DNA of 64,000 bases from Symbiodinium natans (taxonomy: Eukaryota; Sar; Dinophyceae; Suessiales; Symbiodiniaceae): the NCBI GenBank assembly GCA_905221605.1, contig CAJNDS010000136.1, positions 1,021,629-1,085,628 of the forward strand, given 5' to 3'. A program made the position numbers and the translations under genes. Below the pieces are notes generated by a model. The model worked only from the letters and a program-made list of their open reading frames with translations. It searched no databases and was not told where the DNA came from. The first letter of the stretch is position 1. Every line of letters starts with the position of its first letter. Shown here one piece after another: positions 1 through 10,204 of this stretch.

Positions 1-79
1 GACATCGGTGCGTGAGAGTCACGGGGCAGGTGATGTTGTGAGATGGTGTTGCCGGTGGCGCGCTTGTTGTAGCAATGAA

Positions 80-214
80 GGCTTTCCATCTGGGTTTGTC
101 AACCCGTACTCGAAGTTCCACAAAGCAGCTGCTAAGCTGGAAGAGTTCGGGCAGCTTCGAAGCCAGTGGCAAAGAACGGTTCGGATTCACAGCGGCTGTG
201 GCGCCTTGGCGTAG
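80..214 (+). CDS. Possible exon of an unrecognised gene
   Basis: Open frame with protein-like composition, ending with a stop at 212-214. It includes the stretch KFHKAAAKLEEFGQLRSQW, which is lysine/alanine/glutamate rich and probably helical. There is no recognisable domain. The open frame ends just before the first CCCTAAA array. The upstream part is outside the window or unclear. Function unknown. Confidence 0.3.
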   Translation, partial: GFPSGFVNPYSKFHKAAAKLEEFGQLRSQWQRTVRIHSGCGALA

Positions 215-279
215 GTACCTCTATACTATATGGTGTCTATATGGTGCCTTGCGCGTAAGTTAGGGGCCACCGACAGACC

Positions 280-373
280 CTAAACCCTAAACCCTAAACC
301 CTAAACCCTAAACCCTAAACCCTAAACCCTAAACCCGAGACCCTAGACCCTAGACCCTAGACCCTAAACCCAA
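280..373 (-). repeat. CCCTAAA telomere-like array
   Basis: About ten CCCTAAA units followed by CCCTAGA variants. It is interstitial, flanked by unique sequence on both sides. Confidence 0.95.
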
Positions 374-385
374 CTTCCGGGAAGA

Positions 386-482
386 ATGGCTCTTGAGGTC
401 ATGCCCGTGCTCAACGACGATGCCGCGAAGGCGGCCATGCTGACGCCGGCGCAGTCCCTCCAGCTCTTGGGGGCCCGGGCCT
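386..482 (+). CDS. Possible first or internal exon, unrecognised
   Basis: An ATG frame begins MALEVMPVLNDDAAKAAML and continues with an alanine/leucine-rich stretch, in GC-rich sequence unlike the flanking arrays. No domain is recognised. It is bounded by a CCCTAAA array upstream and T-rich sequence then a TTTTAGGG array downstream. The island-between-arrays layout matches better supported exons elsewhere in the window. The donor is not identified. Confidence 0.35.
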
Positions 483-544
483 CTTCATTGGCGACTTTTT
501 GTTTTTTCTTTTTGCTTGTTTTGTTCTTTTTTGTGTTGTTTATT

Positions 545-704
545 TAGGGTTTTAGGGTTTTAGGGTTTTAGGGTTTTAGGGTTTTAGGGTTTTAGGGTTT
601 TAGGGTTTTAGGGTTTTAGGGTTTTAGGGTTTTAGGGTTTTAGGGTTTTAGGGTTTAGGGTTTTAGGGTTTTAGGGTTTTAGGGTTTAGGGTTTTAGGGT
701 TTAG
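545..704 (+). repeat. TTTTAGGG octamer array
   Basis: About twenty units, mostly the 8-mer TTTTAGGG with a few TTTAGGG. It differs from the heptamer arrays that dominate the window. Confidence 0.95.
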
Positions 705-1015
705 GGGGCGAGTTCGAATCTCTAAGTTGGCAGTGTGAGATTCAAGAGGCTATAGCTCAGGGCTTTCCTTGTTGTTGCCTTTCGAAAGACACAGAGATTT
801 GCTGAGGGATGTGAGGTTGCGGATTCTCTGTGTGTTTGCAAGCCTACGTCTCATTCCATGTCGAACATGGCCAACAAAGAGGCCCCAAAAAGCCAACGAG
901 CCTTGAACCCTAAGCCATGAACCCTGAACCCTGAACCCTAAACCCAAAGGCCCCAGGCCCGAGACCCAACGTGTCGAGTGCCTCACCTCTAGTTTAACCC
1001 AAAAAGCCCTGAACG

Positions 1016-1091
1016 GAGGTCTTGGACCATCCGAAGAGCCACTTCCCCTCAGCAGCGCGCCTGCAGGCCGTAGCAGCCGCGTGTTGGGAGT
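1016..1091 (+). CDS. Possible exon, unrecognised
   Basis: Open frame including EVLDHPKSHFPSAARLQAV, with protein-like composition, directly before the 4-kb degenerate array. If it belongs to a gene with the exon-like islands at 5.2 and 5.6 kb, the whole 4-kb array is an intron. That link is inference only. Confidence 0.35.
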
Positions 1092-1098
1092 TTAAGGA

Positions 1099-4000
1099 AT
1101 TAGGGTTTAGAGGGTTTAGAGGGTTTAGAAGGGTTTAGAAGGGTTTAGAGGGTTTAGAGGGTTTAGAGGGTTTAGAGGGTTTAGAGGGTGTAGAGGGTTT
1201 AGAAGGGTTTAGAGGGTTTAGAGGGTTTAGAAGGGTTTAGAGGGTTTAGAGGGTTTAGAGGGTTTAGAAGGGTGTAGAGGGTGTAGAGGGTGTAGAGGGT
1301 TTAGAAGGGTTTAGAGGGTTTAGAGGGTTTAGAAGGGTTTAGAGGGTTTAGAGGGTTTAGAAGGGTTTAGAGGGTTTAGAGGGTTTAGAGGGTTTAGAAG
1401 GGTTTAGAGGGTTTAGAGGGTTTAGAAGGGTTTAGAAGGGTTTAGAAGGGTTTAGAGGGTTTAGAAGGGTTTAGAGGGTTTAGAGGGTTTAGAGGGTTTA
1501 GAGGGTTTAGAAGGGTGTAGAGGGTGTAGAGGGTTTAGAGGGTTTAGAAGGGTTTAGAGGGTTTAGAGGGTTTAGAAGGGTTTAGAAGGGTTTAGAGGGT
1601 TTAGAGGGTTTAGAGGGTTTAGAAGGGGTTTAGAGGGTTTAGAGGGTTTAGAGGGTTTAGAAGGGTTTAGAGGGTTTAGAGGGTTTAGAGGGTTTAGAGG
1701 GTTTAGAGGGTTTAGAGGGTTTAGAAGGGTTTAGAGGGTTTAGAGGGTTTAGAGGGTTTAGAGGGTTTAGAAGGGTTTAGAGGGTTTAGAGGGTGTAGAG
1801 GGTTTAGAGGGTTTAGAAGGGTTTAGAGGGTTTAGAGGGTTTAGAAGGGTTTAGAGGGTTTAGAGGGTTTAGAAGGGTTTAGAGGGTTTAGAGGGTTTAG
1901 AGGGTTTAGAAGGGTTTAGAGGGTTTAGAAGGGTTTAGAGGGTTTAGAAGGGTTTAGAGGGTTTAGAAGGTTTAGAAGGGTTTAGAGGGTGTAGAGGGTT
2001 TGGAAGGGTTTAAAGGGTTTAGAGGGTTTAGAGGGTTTAGAGGGGTTTAGAGGGTTTAGAGGGGTTTAGAAGGGTTTAGAAGGGTGTAGAGGGTTTAGAG
2101 GGTTTAGAGGGTTTAGAGGGTTTAGAGGGTTTAGAGGGTTTAGAGGGTTTAGAGGGTGTAGAGGGTTTGGAAGGGTTTAAAGGGTTTAGAGGGTTTAGAG
2201 GGTTTAGAGGGTTTAGAGGGGTTTAGAAGGGTTTAGAAGGGTGTAGAGGGTTTAGAGGGTTTAGAGGGGTTTAGAAGGGTTTAGAGGGTTTAGAGGGTTT
2301 AGAGGGTTTAGAGGGTGTAGAGGGTGTAGAGGGTTTGGAAGGGTTTAAAGGGTTTAGAGGGTTTAGAGGGTTTAGAGGGTTTAGAGGGTTTAGAGGGTTT
2401 AGAGGGTTTAGAGGGGTTTAGAAGGGTTTAGAAGGGTGTAGAGGGTTTAGAGGGTTTAGAGGGGTTTAGAAGGGTTTAGAAGGGTTTAGAGGGTTTAGAG
2501 GGTTTAGAGGGTTTAGAGGGTTTAGAGGGTTTAGAAGGGTTTAGAGGGTTTAGAGGGGTTTAGAAGGGTTTAGAAGGGTGTAGAGGGTTTAGAGGGTTTA
2601 GAGGGGTTTAGAAGGGTTTAGAAGGGTTTAGAGGGTTTAGAGGGTTTAGAGGGTTTAGAGGGTTTAGAAGGGTTTAGAGGGTGTAGAGGGTTTTGGAAGG
2701 GTTTAGAAGGGTTTAGAGGGTTTAGAGGGTTTAGAGGGGTTTAGAGGGTTTAGAGGGGTTTAGAGGGTTTAGAGGGTTTAGAGGGTTTAGAGGGTGTAGA
2801 GGGTTTGGAAGGGTTTAGAAGGGTGTAGAGGGTTTAGAGGGTTTAGAGGGTGTAGAGGGTTTGGAAGGGTTTAGAAGGGTTTAGAGGGTTTAGAGGGTTT
2901 AGAGGGTTTAGAAGGGTTTAGAGGGTTTGGAGGGTTTAGAGGGTTTAGAGGGTTTAGAGGGTTTAGAGGGTTTAGAGGGTTTAGAGGGTTTAGAGGGTGT
3001 AGAGGGTTTGGAAGGGTTTAAAGGGTTTAGAGGGTTTAGAGGGTTTAGAGGGTTTAGAGGGTTTAGAGGGGTTTAGAAGGGTTTAGAAGGGTGTAGAGGG
3101 TTTAGAGGGTTTAGAGGGGTTTAGAAGGGTTTAGAAGGGTTTAGAGGGTTTAGAGGGTTTAGAGGGTTTAGAGGGTTTAGAGGGTTTAGAAGGGTTTAGA
3201 GGGTGTAGAGGGTTTGGAAGGGTTTAGAAGGGTTTAGAGGGTTTAGAGGATTTAGAGGGGTTTAGAGGGTTTAGAGGGGTTTAGAGGGTTTAGAGGGTTT
3301 AGAAGGGTTTAGAAGGGTTTAGAGGGTTTAGAGGGTTTAGAGGGTGTAGAGGGTTTGGAAGGATTTAGAGGGTTTAGAGGGTTTAGAAGGGTTTAGAAGG
3401 GTTTAGAAGGGTTTGGAAGGGTTTAGAGGGTTTAGAGGGTGTAGAGGGTTTAGAAGGGTTTAGAGGGTTTAGAGGGTTTAGAGGGGTTTAGAGGGTTTAG
3501 AGGGGTTTAGAGGGTTTAGCGGGTTTAGAGGGTTTAGAAGGGTTTAGAAGGGTTTAGAGGGTTTAGAGGGTTTAGAGGGTGTAGAGGGTTTGGAAGGGTT
3601 TAGAGGGTTTAGAAGGGTTTAGAAGGGTTTAGAAGGGTTTGGAAGGGTTTAGAGGGTTTAGAGGGTGTAGAGGGTTTAGAAGGGTTTAGAGGGTTTAGAG
3701 GGTTTAGAGGGGTTTAGAGGGTTTAGAGGGGTTTAGAGGGTTTAGAGGGTTTAGAGGGTTTAGAAGGGTTTAGAAGGGTTTAGAGGGTTTAGAGGGTTTA
3801 GAGGGTGTAGAGGGTTTGGAAGGGTTTAGAGGGTTTAGAGGGTTTAGAAGGGTTTAGAAGGGTTTAGAAGGGTTTGGAAGGGTTTAGAGGGTTTAGAGGG
3901 TGTAGAGGGTTTAGAAGGGTTTAGAGGGTTTAGAGGGTTTAGAAGGGTTTAGAAGGGTTTAGAAGGGTTTGGAAGGGTTTAGAGGGTTTAGAGGGTGTAG

Positions 4001-5083
4001 AGGGTTTAGAAGGGTTTAGAGGGTTTAGAGGGTTTAGAAGGGTTTAGAAGGGTTTGGAAGGGTTTAGAGGGTTTAGAGGGTGTAGAGGGTTTAGAAGGGT
4101 TTAGAGGGTTTAGAGGGTTTAGAAGGGTTTAGAAGGGTTTAGAAGGGTTTGGAAGGGTTTAGAGGGTTTAGAGGGTGTAGAGGGTTTAGAAGGGTTTAGA
4201 GGGTTTAGAGGGTTTAGAGGGGTTTAGAGGGTTTAGAGGGGTTTAGAGGGTTTAGAGGGTTTAGAGGGTTTAGAAGGGTTTAGAAGGGTTTAGAGGGTTT
4301 AGAGGGTTTAGAGGGTGTAGAGGGTTTGGAAGGGTTTAGAGGGTTTAGAGGGTTTAGAAGGGTTTAGAAGGGTTTAGAAGGGTTTGGAAGGGTTTAGAGG
4401 GTTTAGAGGGTGTAGAGGGTTTAGAAGGGTTTAGAGGGTTTAGAGGGTTTAGAAGGGTTTAGAAGGGTTTAGAAGGGTTTGGAAGGGTTTAGAGGGTTTA
4501 GAGGGTGTAGAGGGTTTAGAAGGGTTTAGAGGGTTTAGAGGGTTTAGAAGGGTTTAGAAGGGTTTGGAAGGGTTTAGAGGGTTTAGAGGGTGTAGAGGGT
4601 TTAGAAGGGTTTAGAGGGTTTAGAGGGTTTAGAAGGGTTTAGAAGGGTTTAGAAGGGTTTGGAAGGGTTTAGAGGGTTTAGAGGGTTTAGAAGGGTTTAG
4701 AGGTTTTAGAGGGTTTAGAAGGGTTTAGAGGGTTTAGAGGGTTTAGAAGGGTTTAGAAGGGTTTAGAAGGGTTTGGAAGGGTTTAGAGGGTTTAGAGGGT
4801 GTAGAGGGTTTAGAAGGGTTTAGAGGGTTTAGAGGGTTTAGAAGGGTTTAGAAGGGTTTAGAAGGGTTTGGAAGGGTTTAGAGGGTTTAGAGGGTGTAGA
4901 GGGTTTGGAAGGGTTTAGAGGGTGTAGAGGGTTTAGAAGGTTTTTTTACAGGGTTTAGAGGGTTTAGAGGGTTTAGAGGGTGTAGAGGGTTTAGAAGGGT
5001 TTAGAGGGTTTAGAGGGTTTAGAAGGGTTTAGAGGGGTTTAGAAGGGTGTAGAGGGTTTAGAAGGGTTTAGAGGGTTTGGGGA
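1099..5083 (+). repeat. 4-kb degenerate telomere-like satellite
   Basis: Continuous array of 9-11-bp units of the type GGGTTTAGA / GGGTTTAGAA with variants GGGTGTAGA, GGGTTTGGAA and GGGGTTTAGA. The arrangement of variants repeats: 3601-4110 is followed by a nearly identical 4111-4620 (shift of 510 bp), and shorter shifts of 180 bp also match (for example 3901 with 4081, 4381 with 4561). The unit differs from the exact heptamer used elsewhere by an inserted GA or GAA. One break, a T-run with acag, occurs near 4940. Confidence 0.95.
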
Positions 5084-5238
5084 TCCTCAGCTTCCGGGTC
5101 TCAGGTTCTCAGAGCGAGTTGGGGTATCCCCTCCCAGCCAGGAGGGGAAGAAAAGTGGGTTTGGGTTTGGGGTTCAAAAGGGTTTAGGGTTTGGGGTTTA
5201 GGGTTTAAAGTTTGGCGAGGTTGCCCGGAGCCCAGTAT

Positions 5239-5322
5239 TCAAAGAAGGGCTTAAAGTTGAGGGTTTTGAGGCTATCTGGAAGAAGGATGGTGAGTTGCAG
5301 CCCCTGCCCCACTGTCCGGCCT
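5239..5322 (+). CDS. Possible exon, unrecognised
   Basis: After a candidate acceptor (gagcccag) the frame includes KEGLKVEGFEAIWKKDGEL and reaches a TGA at 5320-5322, followed by a TTTAGGG array. Mixed charged and hydrophobic residues look protein-like. No family is recognised. Confidence 0.35.
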
Positions 5323-5404
5323 GCTGATTCCACTGCCAGTTTAGGGTTTAGGGTTTACTGGGCCATACTTTCTTTCACGTGGGTGTTAAACCTAGACCTG
5401 GGAC

Positions 5405-5486
5405 CCTATTACCTACAGTTCACTAGAAGCTACCCCTTATTTCGTAGGCATAACCCATTGAATTAAACTGTAGGTAAAGAGAATAC
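5405..5486. mobile_element. Inverted-repeat element, CTACAGTT family
   Basis: Ends TTACCTACAGTT and AACTGTAGGTAAAGAGA are imperfect inverted repeats. Related copies lie at 43570-43632 and 58808-58862. No coding capacity. Confidence 0.6.
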
Positions 5487-5617
5487 CAGATAAACCCTGA
5501 ACCCCCAAAATCCCCAAACCCTAAACTGCGAATGTGAGCGTAGAAACCCAAAACCCTCAGAATTGGTTCAAGGACTACCTCTGACCCCAAAACATTTCTG
5601 GGTATCCCTTGTCGCAG

Positions 5618-5696
5618 GCCAAAGACGCCCGGGTTATCGCTGCCCTCGGGGTACTTCGACTCAGTGACCCCGCCGTGTCCCTGCAGACCAGGAGAG
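5618..5696 (+). CDS. Possible exon, unrecognised
   Basis: The acceptor gtcgcag precedes an open frame (AKDARVIAALGVLRLSDP and on) that ends at a GT donor formed by the first base pair of a TTTAGGG array. Composition is protein-like with no domain recognised. Its donor lying at the array edge is the pattern seen at better supported exons here. Confidence 0.4.
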
Positions 5697-5745
5697 GTTT
5701 AGGGTTTAGGGTTTAGGGTTTAGGGTTTAGGGTTTAGGGTTTAGA
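5697..5745 (+). repeat. TTTAGGG array
   Basis: About six exact units, then degenerate GGGTTTA variants to about 5860. Confidence 0.9.
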
Positions 5746-6185
5746 GGGGTTGGAAGGGTTAGACAGGGCGTATAGGGTCTGTGTGGTTTTTTAGGGTTTA
5801 TTCAGGGTGTGTAGGGTTTATAGGGTTTGTAGGGTTTACGGGGTTTATCGGGTTTATAGGATTCAGGGCCTTGAGGATCTAGGTGGGGAGCACAACTCGC
5901 TGATGAAGAGGTGGGAGAGTTGAGGCAAGAGGGAGGGTGTACCAGTTTGGAACCACCCTAAACCCTAAACCCTACACCCTACTCCCTAAGCTGAACCCTA
6001 AATAATCCCAAACCCCAGCTGTGAAAGCCAGCCCATGTTTCACACCTGACCTCCCAGAGAGGTCACTCAGACCAGGGATATTCCTGACTTCGTTCCAAGA
6101 TCCCTACTGCAGCAAAACGGGAGATTCCTTCATTCACGTTCTCATGCCCATTACATCCCTTGTTTCATGTGTGCCCCTGCTCTCG

Positions 6186-6320
6186 TCAAACCCTAAAGCC
6201 CTAAACCCTAAAACCCAAAAACCCAAAAACCCTAAAACCCTAAAACCCTAAAACCCTAAAACCCTAAAACCCTAAAACCCTAAACCCTAAACCTTATACC
6301 CTAAGCCCTAAACCCAAAAC
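6186..6320 (-). repeat. CCCTAAA / CCCTAAAA array
   Basis: Mixed 7- and 8-mers. A second CCCTAAA array is at 6497-6564. The intervening sequence shows no supported gene. Confidence 0.9.
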
Positions 6321-6589
6321 CCAAATACTCCTCAATTAAGGAGCAGGGGGCCTCATGGGCTTGCGAGCCCTACAGTCCCCGGGTGCTGACCTCCTGCTTG
6401 TTGCTGCAAGCAAAGAGATCCTCAACCTTCAGCCCCCAAAACGCTGAACCCTAAGCCTAAAAACGCCTAATAGCCCTTGATACCCCAGAGCCCCAAACCT
6501 TAAACCCTAAACCCTAAACCCCAAACCCTAAACCCTAAACCCTAAACCCTAAACCCTAAACCCCCTAACCCAAAAGACCTCAGAATCAG

Positions 6590-6690
6590 GATCTCTGGCG
6601 AGCCCAAGCTCGTGCCCGGCTCGGGCCAAAGAATTGGTCTGGTGTCGGGCTCCCCAGCAGGCTGGTTCTTAGTAGCGAAGGAGGGAACTA
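6590..6690 (+). CDS. Possible exon, unrecognised
   Basis: An open frame with QNQDLWRAQARARLGPKNW follows a candidate acceptor (cctcag). It runs to a stop at about 6690. Weak: composition only. Confidence 0.25.
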
Positions 6691-7074
6691 GGCGCCTTGC
6701 ATCCCCCTATACAAACCCTATAAGGGATTATGTAGTATATAGGGCACCTCGATCATTCCATGTCTAAGAAACAGAAAGGTCGATGGCTCAATTTGCCGTC
6801 AAGGTGCCATTCACCTACACCCTCTCAACTCTAAGCCCAAAATGTGGGCTTCCGACAAAACGAAAAATGGTATTTTTAGGGTTCTGCCTGGCGCGCCACG
6901 AACGCCTCCTAACAGAGGCGCTCGGTTTGCGATTTTTTGTTTGGTTTGTTTGGGCTGGGGGGGATAAGAACGTCATTCGGCATGTGCCTCCCTCTGCGCG
7001 ATATACGCAAGAAGGGGGGGGGAGGGGTGGGGGGTGGGTCGCCCTGGACCCCTAGCTGTGGAACCATCCTTGAA

Positions 7075-7178
7075 AACCAAATGAACCCTAAGAATTGGGA
7101 TCATAATGCACTGTCTTACTATAGTTCCTATTGAGGTACATGAGCCCGAAACCCTGATAAGGCTCATTTGGTCCCCAA
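7075..7178. mobile_element. Inverted-repeat element, CCAAATGAACCC family
   Basis: Left end ACCAAATGAACCCTAA and right end AAGGCTCATTTGGT are imperfect inverted repeats about 100 bp apart. Related copies are at 29698-29772 and 44058-44180. Confidence 0.6.
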
Positions 7179-7198
7179 GGATAGGACTCCAGAACTTT

Positions 7199-7305
7199 TT
7201 GGCGAAAGTCTTGGAAGAGTCCAGTCCCGCCGAGGCTGAAGCTGCTCTGGCGCTCTGCGGGCAAAGAGTTTGCCACAGGGCAAGTGGAGGCCAGTGGGCC
7301 TTCAA
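7199..7305 (+). CDS. Possible exon, unrecognised
   Basis: Open frame LAKVLEESSPAEAEAALAL continuing through a cysteine-containing stretch to the CCCTAAA array at 7312. It lies just downstream of an inverted-repeat element, as do several better exons. Function unknown. Confidence 0.3.
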
Positions 7306-7311
7306 CACACT

Positions 7312-7411
7312 CCTAAACCCTAAACCCTAAACCCTAAACCCTAAACCCTAAACCCTAAACCCTAAACCCTAAACCCTAAACCCTAAACCCTAAACCCTAA
7401 ACCCTAAACCC
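7312..7411 (-). repeat. CCCTAAA array
   Basis: About fourteen near-perfect units. Confidence 0.95.
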
Positions 7412-7704
7412 ACCCGGAGTAAGTAGGAACTAGGGGTACCGCAGTGAGCCCAGATGCACAAGAGTTTTGGATTTGGGCAAGACAAGGTTCAGGGCCGTTA
7501 CTGGTGGCCGAAACAACAGCGGACTTTCAAGACGTTTCAAGTCGGAGGATCTAGGAACATCACGCCATGATGTAAACCTCAAATCATGGCCCCCTTTTCT
7601 GTCGAAACCCTAAACCCTATAAACTCCAAGCCCGAAAAAGGAACCTCCTCAGGGACCATGATTGGGAGAGCTACCCATGCCGGGGGTTCATGTCAGTACC
7701 TACC

Positions 7705-7832
7705 CTACTATTTGCTCAAGAACCCCCCCCCCCCCGCCCAAAAAAAAAAAAACCTAGCCTATATTCCACTTTTAAGGCAGAATGTTTTGAAATAATAATC
7801 CCAATATTCCCCCTTTTCAGGTAGAACATTTT
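7705..7832. mobile_element. Poly-C/poly-A hairpin element (GCTTAAGAACCCC family)
   Basis: Core is TTTGCTCAAGAACCCC followed by a C-run, an A-run and then AATATTCCCCCTTTTCAGG. The reverse-complement arrangement is at 40246-40325. Partial relatives are at 11675-11780, 27805-27840 and 36984-37035. Confidence 0.55.
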
Positions 7833-8183
7833 TTAGTTTTTTTGGGGTTCAGCAATTGGTAGTACCCCATAGAGATTGAGCCGTCCCAGAGATCTGGGCC
7901 TGTGGCTAAGGTTTAGAGTTTAGGGTTTAGGGTTTCGGCTACCTAGGACTCTCTTTAAGCTACAGTTAGCAAGACATCCCAAACCCGCCACCTAAGAACA
8001 TACATTCGTGTCCTCTGCCTCTCTGTGCGACTGCTAGCCTCAGAGAGGGGGGGGGGGGCACCTTAATGGGAACTGCGTTGCTCTGCTATCCTATGTCTGG
8101 TACGATGTCTTGAGGCACATGAACCCGAAAAGCCTAAGCCTGAAACCCGAAAAACCGGTTTAGGGTGAATAAGGCTTAGGGTT

Positions 8184-8263
8184 AAACCCTAAACCCTAAA
8201 CCCTAAACCCTAAACCCTAAACCCTAAACCCTAAACCCTAAACCCTAAACCCTAAACCCTAAA
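8184..8263 (-). repeat. CCCTAAA array
   Basis: About eleven units, ending in CCCTAAAC next to an exon-like island. Confidence 0.95.
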
Positions 8264-8265
8264 CT

Positions 8266-8535
8266 TGCATCAGGTGTCGCTGCGCAAGTGCTACCCTCGG
8301 CCGTATCGCTGTATTCCTGGGTGCTGCTACAAGGAGGTGACCCCTTACTTTACTGACTGTAGTTAAGGGACTTATAGCCTAATTTAGGATCCTTATAACC
8401 CAATTTAGGGTCCTCATAACTCTACTTATAACTAGGGGGCCCCTCCTTGTATAGCAAGTACTTCTCAGAAGAACCGACCTGCGCCGAGAGTTGTGAGGGA
8501 GCGCTGTCCAGAGAGGCCAAGCAGAGACCTCCTAG
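8266..8535 (+). CDS. Cysteine-rich exon split by an inverted-repeat element
   Basis: Two protein-like segments flank the element at 8330-8449. The first includes LRKCYPRPYRCIPGCCYK. The second begins YFSEEPTCAESCEGALS. Reading AAG at the left edge as the end of an exon and AAG at 8456-8458 as the end of the intron gives a GA-AG intron that joins the two in frame. The joined product is cysteine-rich, but no family is recognised. It is flanked upstream by a CCCTAAA array and downstream by TTTAGGG arrays. The exact junction is inference. Confidence 0.45.
8330..8449. mobile_element. Inverted-repeat element with TA flanks
   Basis: Ends CAAGGAGGTGACCCCT and AGGGGGCCCCTCCTTG are 16-bp imperfect inverted repeats, flanked on both sides by TA, as in mariner-type insertion. 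The inside contains GTAGTTAAGGGACTTATA and TCATAACTCTACTTATAACT. A diverged copy in inverse orientation is at 14035-14155. No transposase is present. Confidence 0.75.
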
Positions 8536-8546
8536 GTTTAAGGATT

Positions 8547-8703
8547 CGGGTTTAGGGTTTAGGGTTTAGGGTTTAGGGTTTAGGGTTTAGGGTTTCGAGG
8601 CGGTTTAAGGTCTAGGGTTTCGAGGCGGGACGAAGTCTCTTGGAAAAGGGTTTAGGGTTTAGGGTTTAGGGTTTAGGGTTTAGGGTTTAGGGTTTAGGGT
8701 TAT
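8547..8703 (+). repeat. TTTAGGG arrays
   Basis: Two TTTAGGG runs (8547-8595 and 8647-8703) around a short block with two GGTTTCGAGGCGG copies. Confidence 0.9.
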
Positions 8704-8772
8704 TCTGTGGCTGCCCTCCACCCGCCCAGTAGCGCCCAGGTGCGAGGCAATTGGCCGAGAGTTGTCCCTCCA

Positions 8773-8832
8773 CAGCGGTGAGAAGGAGACGTCGGGCAAA
8801 GCCCTGAACGTGCCCAAGTTCTCACGAACACA
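8773..8832 (+). CDS. Possible exon, unrecognised
   Basis: The acceptor tccacag is followed by GEKETSGKALNVPKFSR in an open frame. Short and polar. Function unknown. Confidence 0.35.
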
Positions 8833-9044
8833 TGTGTTACGTGCGTACACCCAACCTACCTAAAGCCTAAACCCTAAACCCCAAACAAACCATCAAGCCC
8901 TAAACCGTACACCCCAAAATGCTAGGATGGGCCATTATGCCCTAGAACCTACTCACTGCCTGGAAAAGGCGATGAACATGGTGAGGAGCCTTGCCTGCCG
9001 TGCGCGAGTGTGAGAGTCGAAAGCCTCAACCCTAGAATCTAACT

Positions 9045-9127
9045 GCACTTAGAACCCAATTCTAACCATATTAGGGTAATTTAGGGCTGATAAGTGGGCT
9101 ATAAATACAGTGATAAGTGGCTTAATA
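9045..9127. mobile_element. Repeat element, ATAAGTGGGTTATAAATACA family
   Basis: Contains AGAACCCAATTCTAACCATA and GATAAGTGGGCTATAAATAC. A related copy is at 11825-11965, which has an internal TA run. Confidence 0.5.
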
Positions 9128-9128
9128 A

Positions 9129-9187
9129 GTACCCTAAACCCTAAACCCTAAACCAACCCTAAACCCTAAACCCTAAACCCTAAACCC
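9129..9187 (-). repeat. CCCTAAA array
   Basis: About seven units with one shortened unit (AACCAACCC). Confidence 0.9.
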
Positions 9188-9198
9188 CAGCATCGGCA

Positions 9199-9318
9199 GG
9201 CCTCGCGCATGGAAGCCTTCGCCATCTGGGGCGACGCCGACCCTGACGACAAGTCGCGCCGGGGGCCTTTGCTTGGGGCTGGCAGGGCCAGATCCCGGGT
9301 TGCTGCTAAGGAACTGAA
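9199..9318 (+). CDS. Possible exon, unrecognised
   Basis: The frame includes SRMEAFAIWGDADPDDKSRR and continues with a basic stretch to the TTTAGGG array at 9320. Acidic, then basic. No domain is recognised. Confidence 0.4.
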
Positions 9319-9365
9319 GGGGTTTAGGGTTTAGGGTTTAGGGGTTTAGGGTTTAGGGTAACTTC

Positions 9366-9465
9366 ATGGTGATTTCTCTGAATTGTGGTCCCTTTTGGGG
9401 CTGCTTTTGTTCTACCTATTTAGGGTACCCCAGAAGGGACCATAGTTTAGAGAGCTAACCTAATG
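9366..9465. mobile_element. Inverted-repeat element, TGGTCCCTTTT family
   Basis: Ends TCTCTGAATTGTGGTCCCTT and AAGGGACCATAGTTTAGAGA are inverted repeats about 90 bp apart. A related copy is at 59775-59902. Confidence 0.75.
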
Positions 9466-9522
9466 GGCTTAGGGTGTAAGATATCGTATGGATACTTCGA
9501 CCATTAGATGTTTTCCTTGTAA

Positions 9523-10066
9523 GTTCCCGAACAGCAGCGCAGGATCGCAGAAGAGGTGTGTTTTCCGATTGCTGCTCACAATCACCACCAGCCCGCAGCA
9601 CTGATCGTTGAGTCCTGCCTGCAAGCTGCAGGTAAAACCCTAAACCCTAAACCCTAAACCCTAAACCCTAAACCCTAAGAGTGGTTGAGGGCCTGCGAGG
9701 CAGGTGGCAAAATACCTAAACATAAACCCTGAACTGTCACCGGTCTCCCTTTTGTATCTTATCAGTCTTAACCCTTTTCAAAAGCAGCAACAAGTAGCGG
9801 GGCCGCAGGCAAAGCTGCTGAAGTTGGGGGAAGCCGGTGCGGCCTGCTCCGACCTTGCCTCCAAACCCCCAAGCCCCCCTAAAAATGAACCCTAAGCCCC
9901 AAAGCCCTAAGCCCTAAACCCTAAACCCTAAGCCCTAAACCCTAAGCCCTAAACCCTAAACCCTAAGCCCTAAACCCTAAACCCGAAGCCCTAAGCCCTA
10001 AACCCTAAGCCCCCCGAGGCTCGGACCTGCTAGTGGCTGGCGATCCTGACGACTATGTCGCAGAGG
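9523..10066 (+). CDS. Multi-exon gene fragment, unrecognised
   Basis: Three exon-like segments. The first, about 9523-9633, includes PEQQRRIAEEVCFPIAAHN and ends at a good donor CTGCAG|GTAAAA, followed at once by a CCCTAAA array. The second, about 9786-9862, includes QAKLLKLGEAGAACSDLA. The third, about 10018-10066, includes GSDLLVAGDPDDYVAEV and ends at CAGAG|GTCGGT. GCAGGT occurs at the first donor and again after the array at about 9699. The three may belong to one transcript, but the junctions are not proven and no family is recognised. Confidence 0.45.
9890..10012 (-). repeat. CCCTAAA / CCCTAAG array
   Basis: Heptamers alternating between CCCTAAA and CCCTAAG variants. Confidence 0.9.
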
Positions 10067-10204
10067 TCGGTGTTCTTTCCGGTCTAGGGGGCACCCTCAT
10101 CTTGCATCATGGGTTCCCTGCTACCCCCTGTCTACAGGGGGGGGGAGAGTTTAGGGTTTCCCAGCTGATAGTGCAGAGCCTGGGTTCAAAAAAGGGTTTA
10201 GGGT

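Noticed and set aside
280-373. A true chromosome end
   Set aside because: Arrays occur in both orientations throughout the window with unique sequence and exons on both sides, so they are interstitial.
708-735. tRNA T-arm-like GTTCGAATC
   Set aside because: No acceptor, D-arm or anticodon stem could be placed around it.
1099-5083. CRISPR-like or spacer-repeat array
   Set aside because: There are no unique spacers; it is a continuous degenerate satellite.
1099-5083. Centromere
   Set aside because: Satellite structure alone is not enough; nothing in the sequence shows centromere function.
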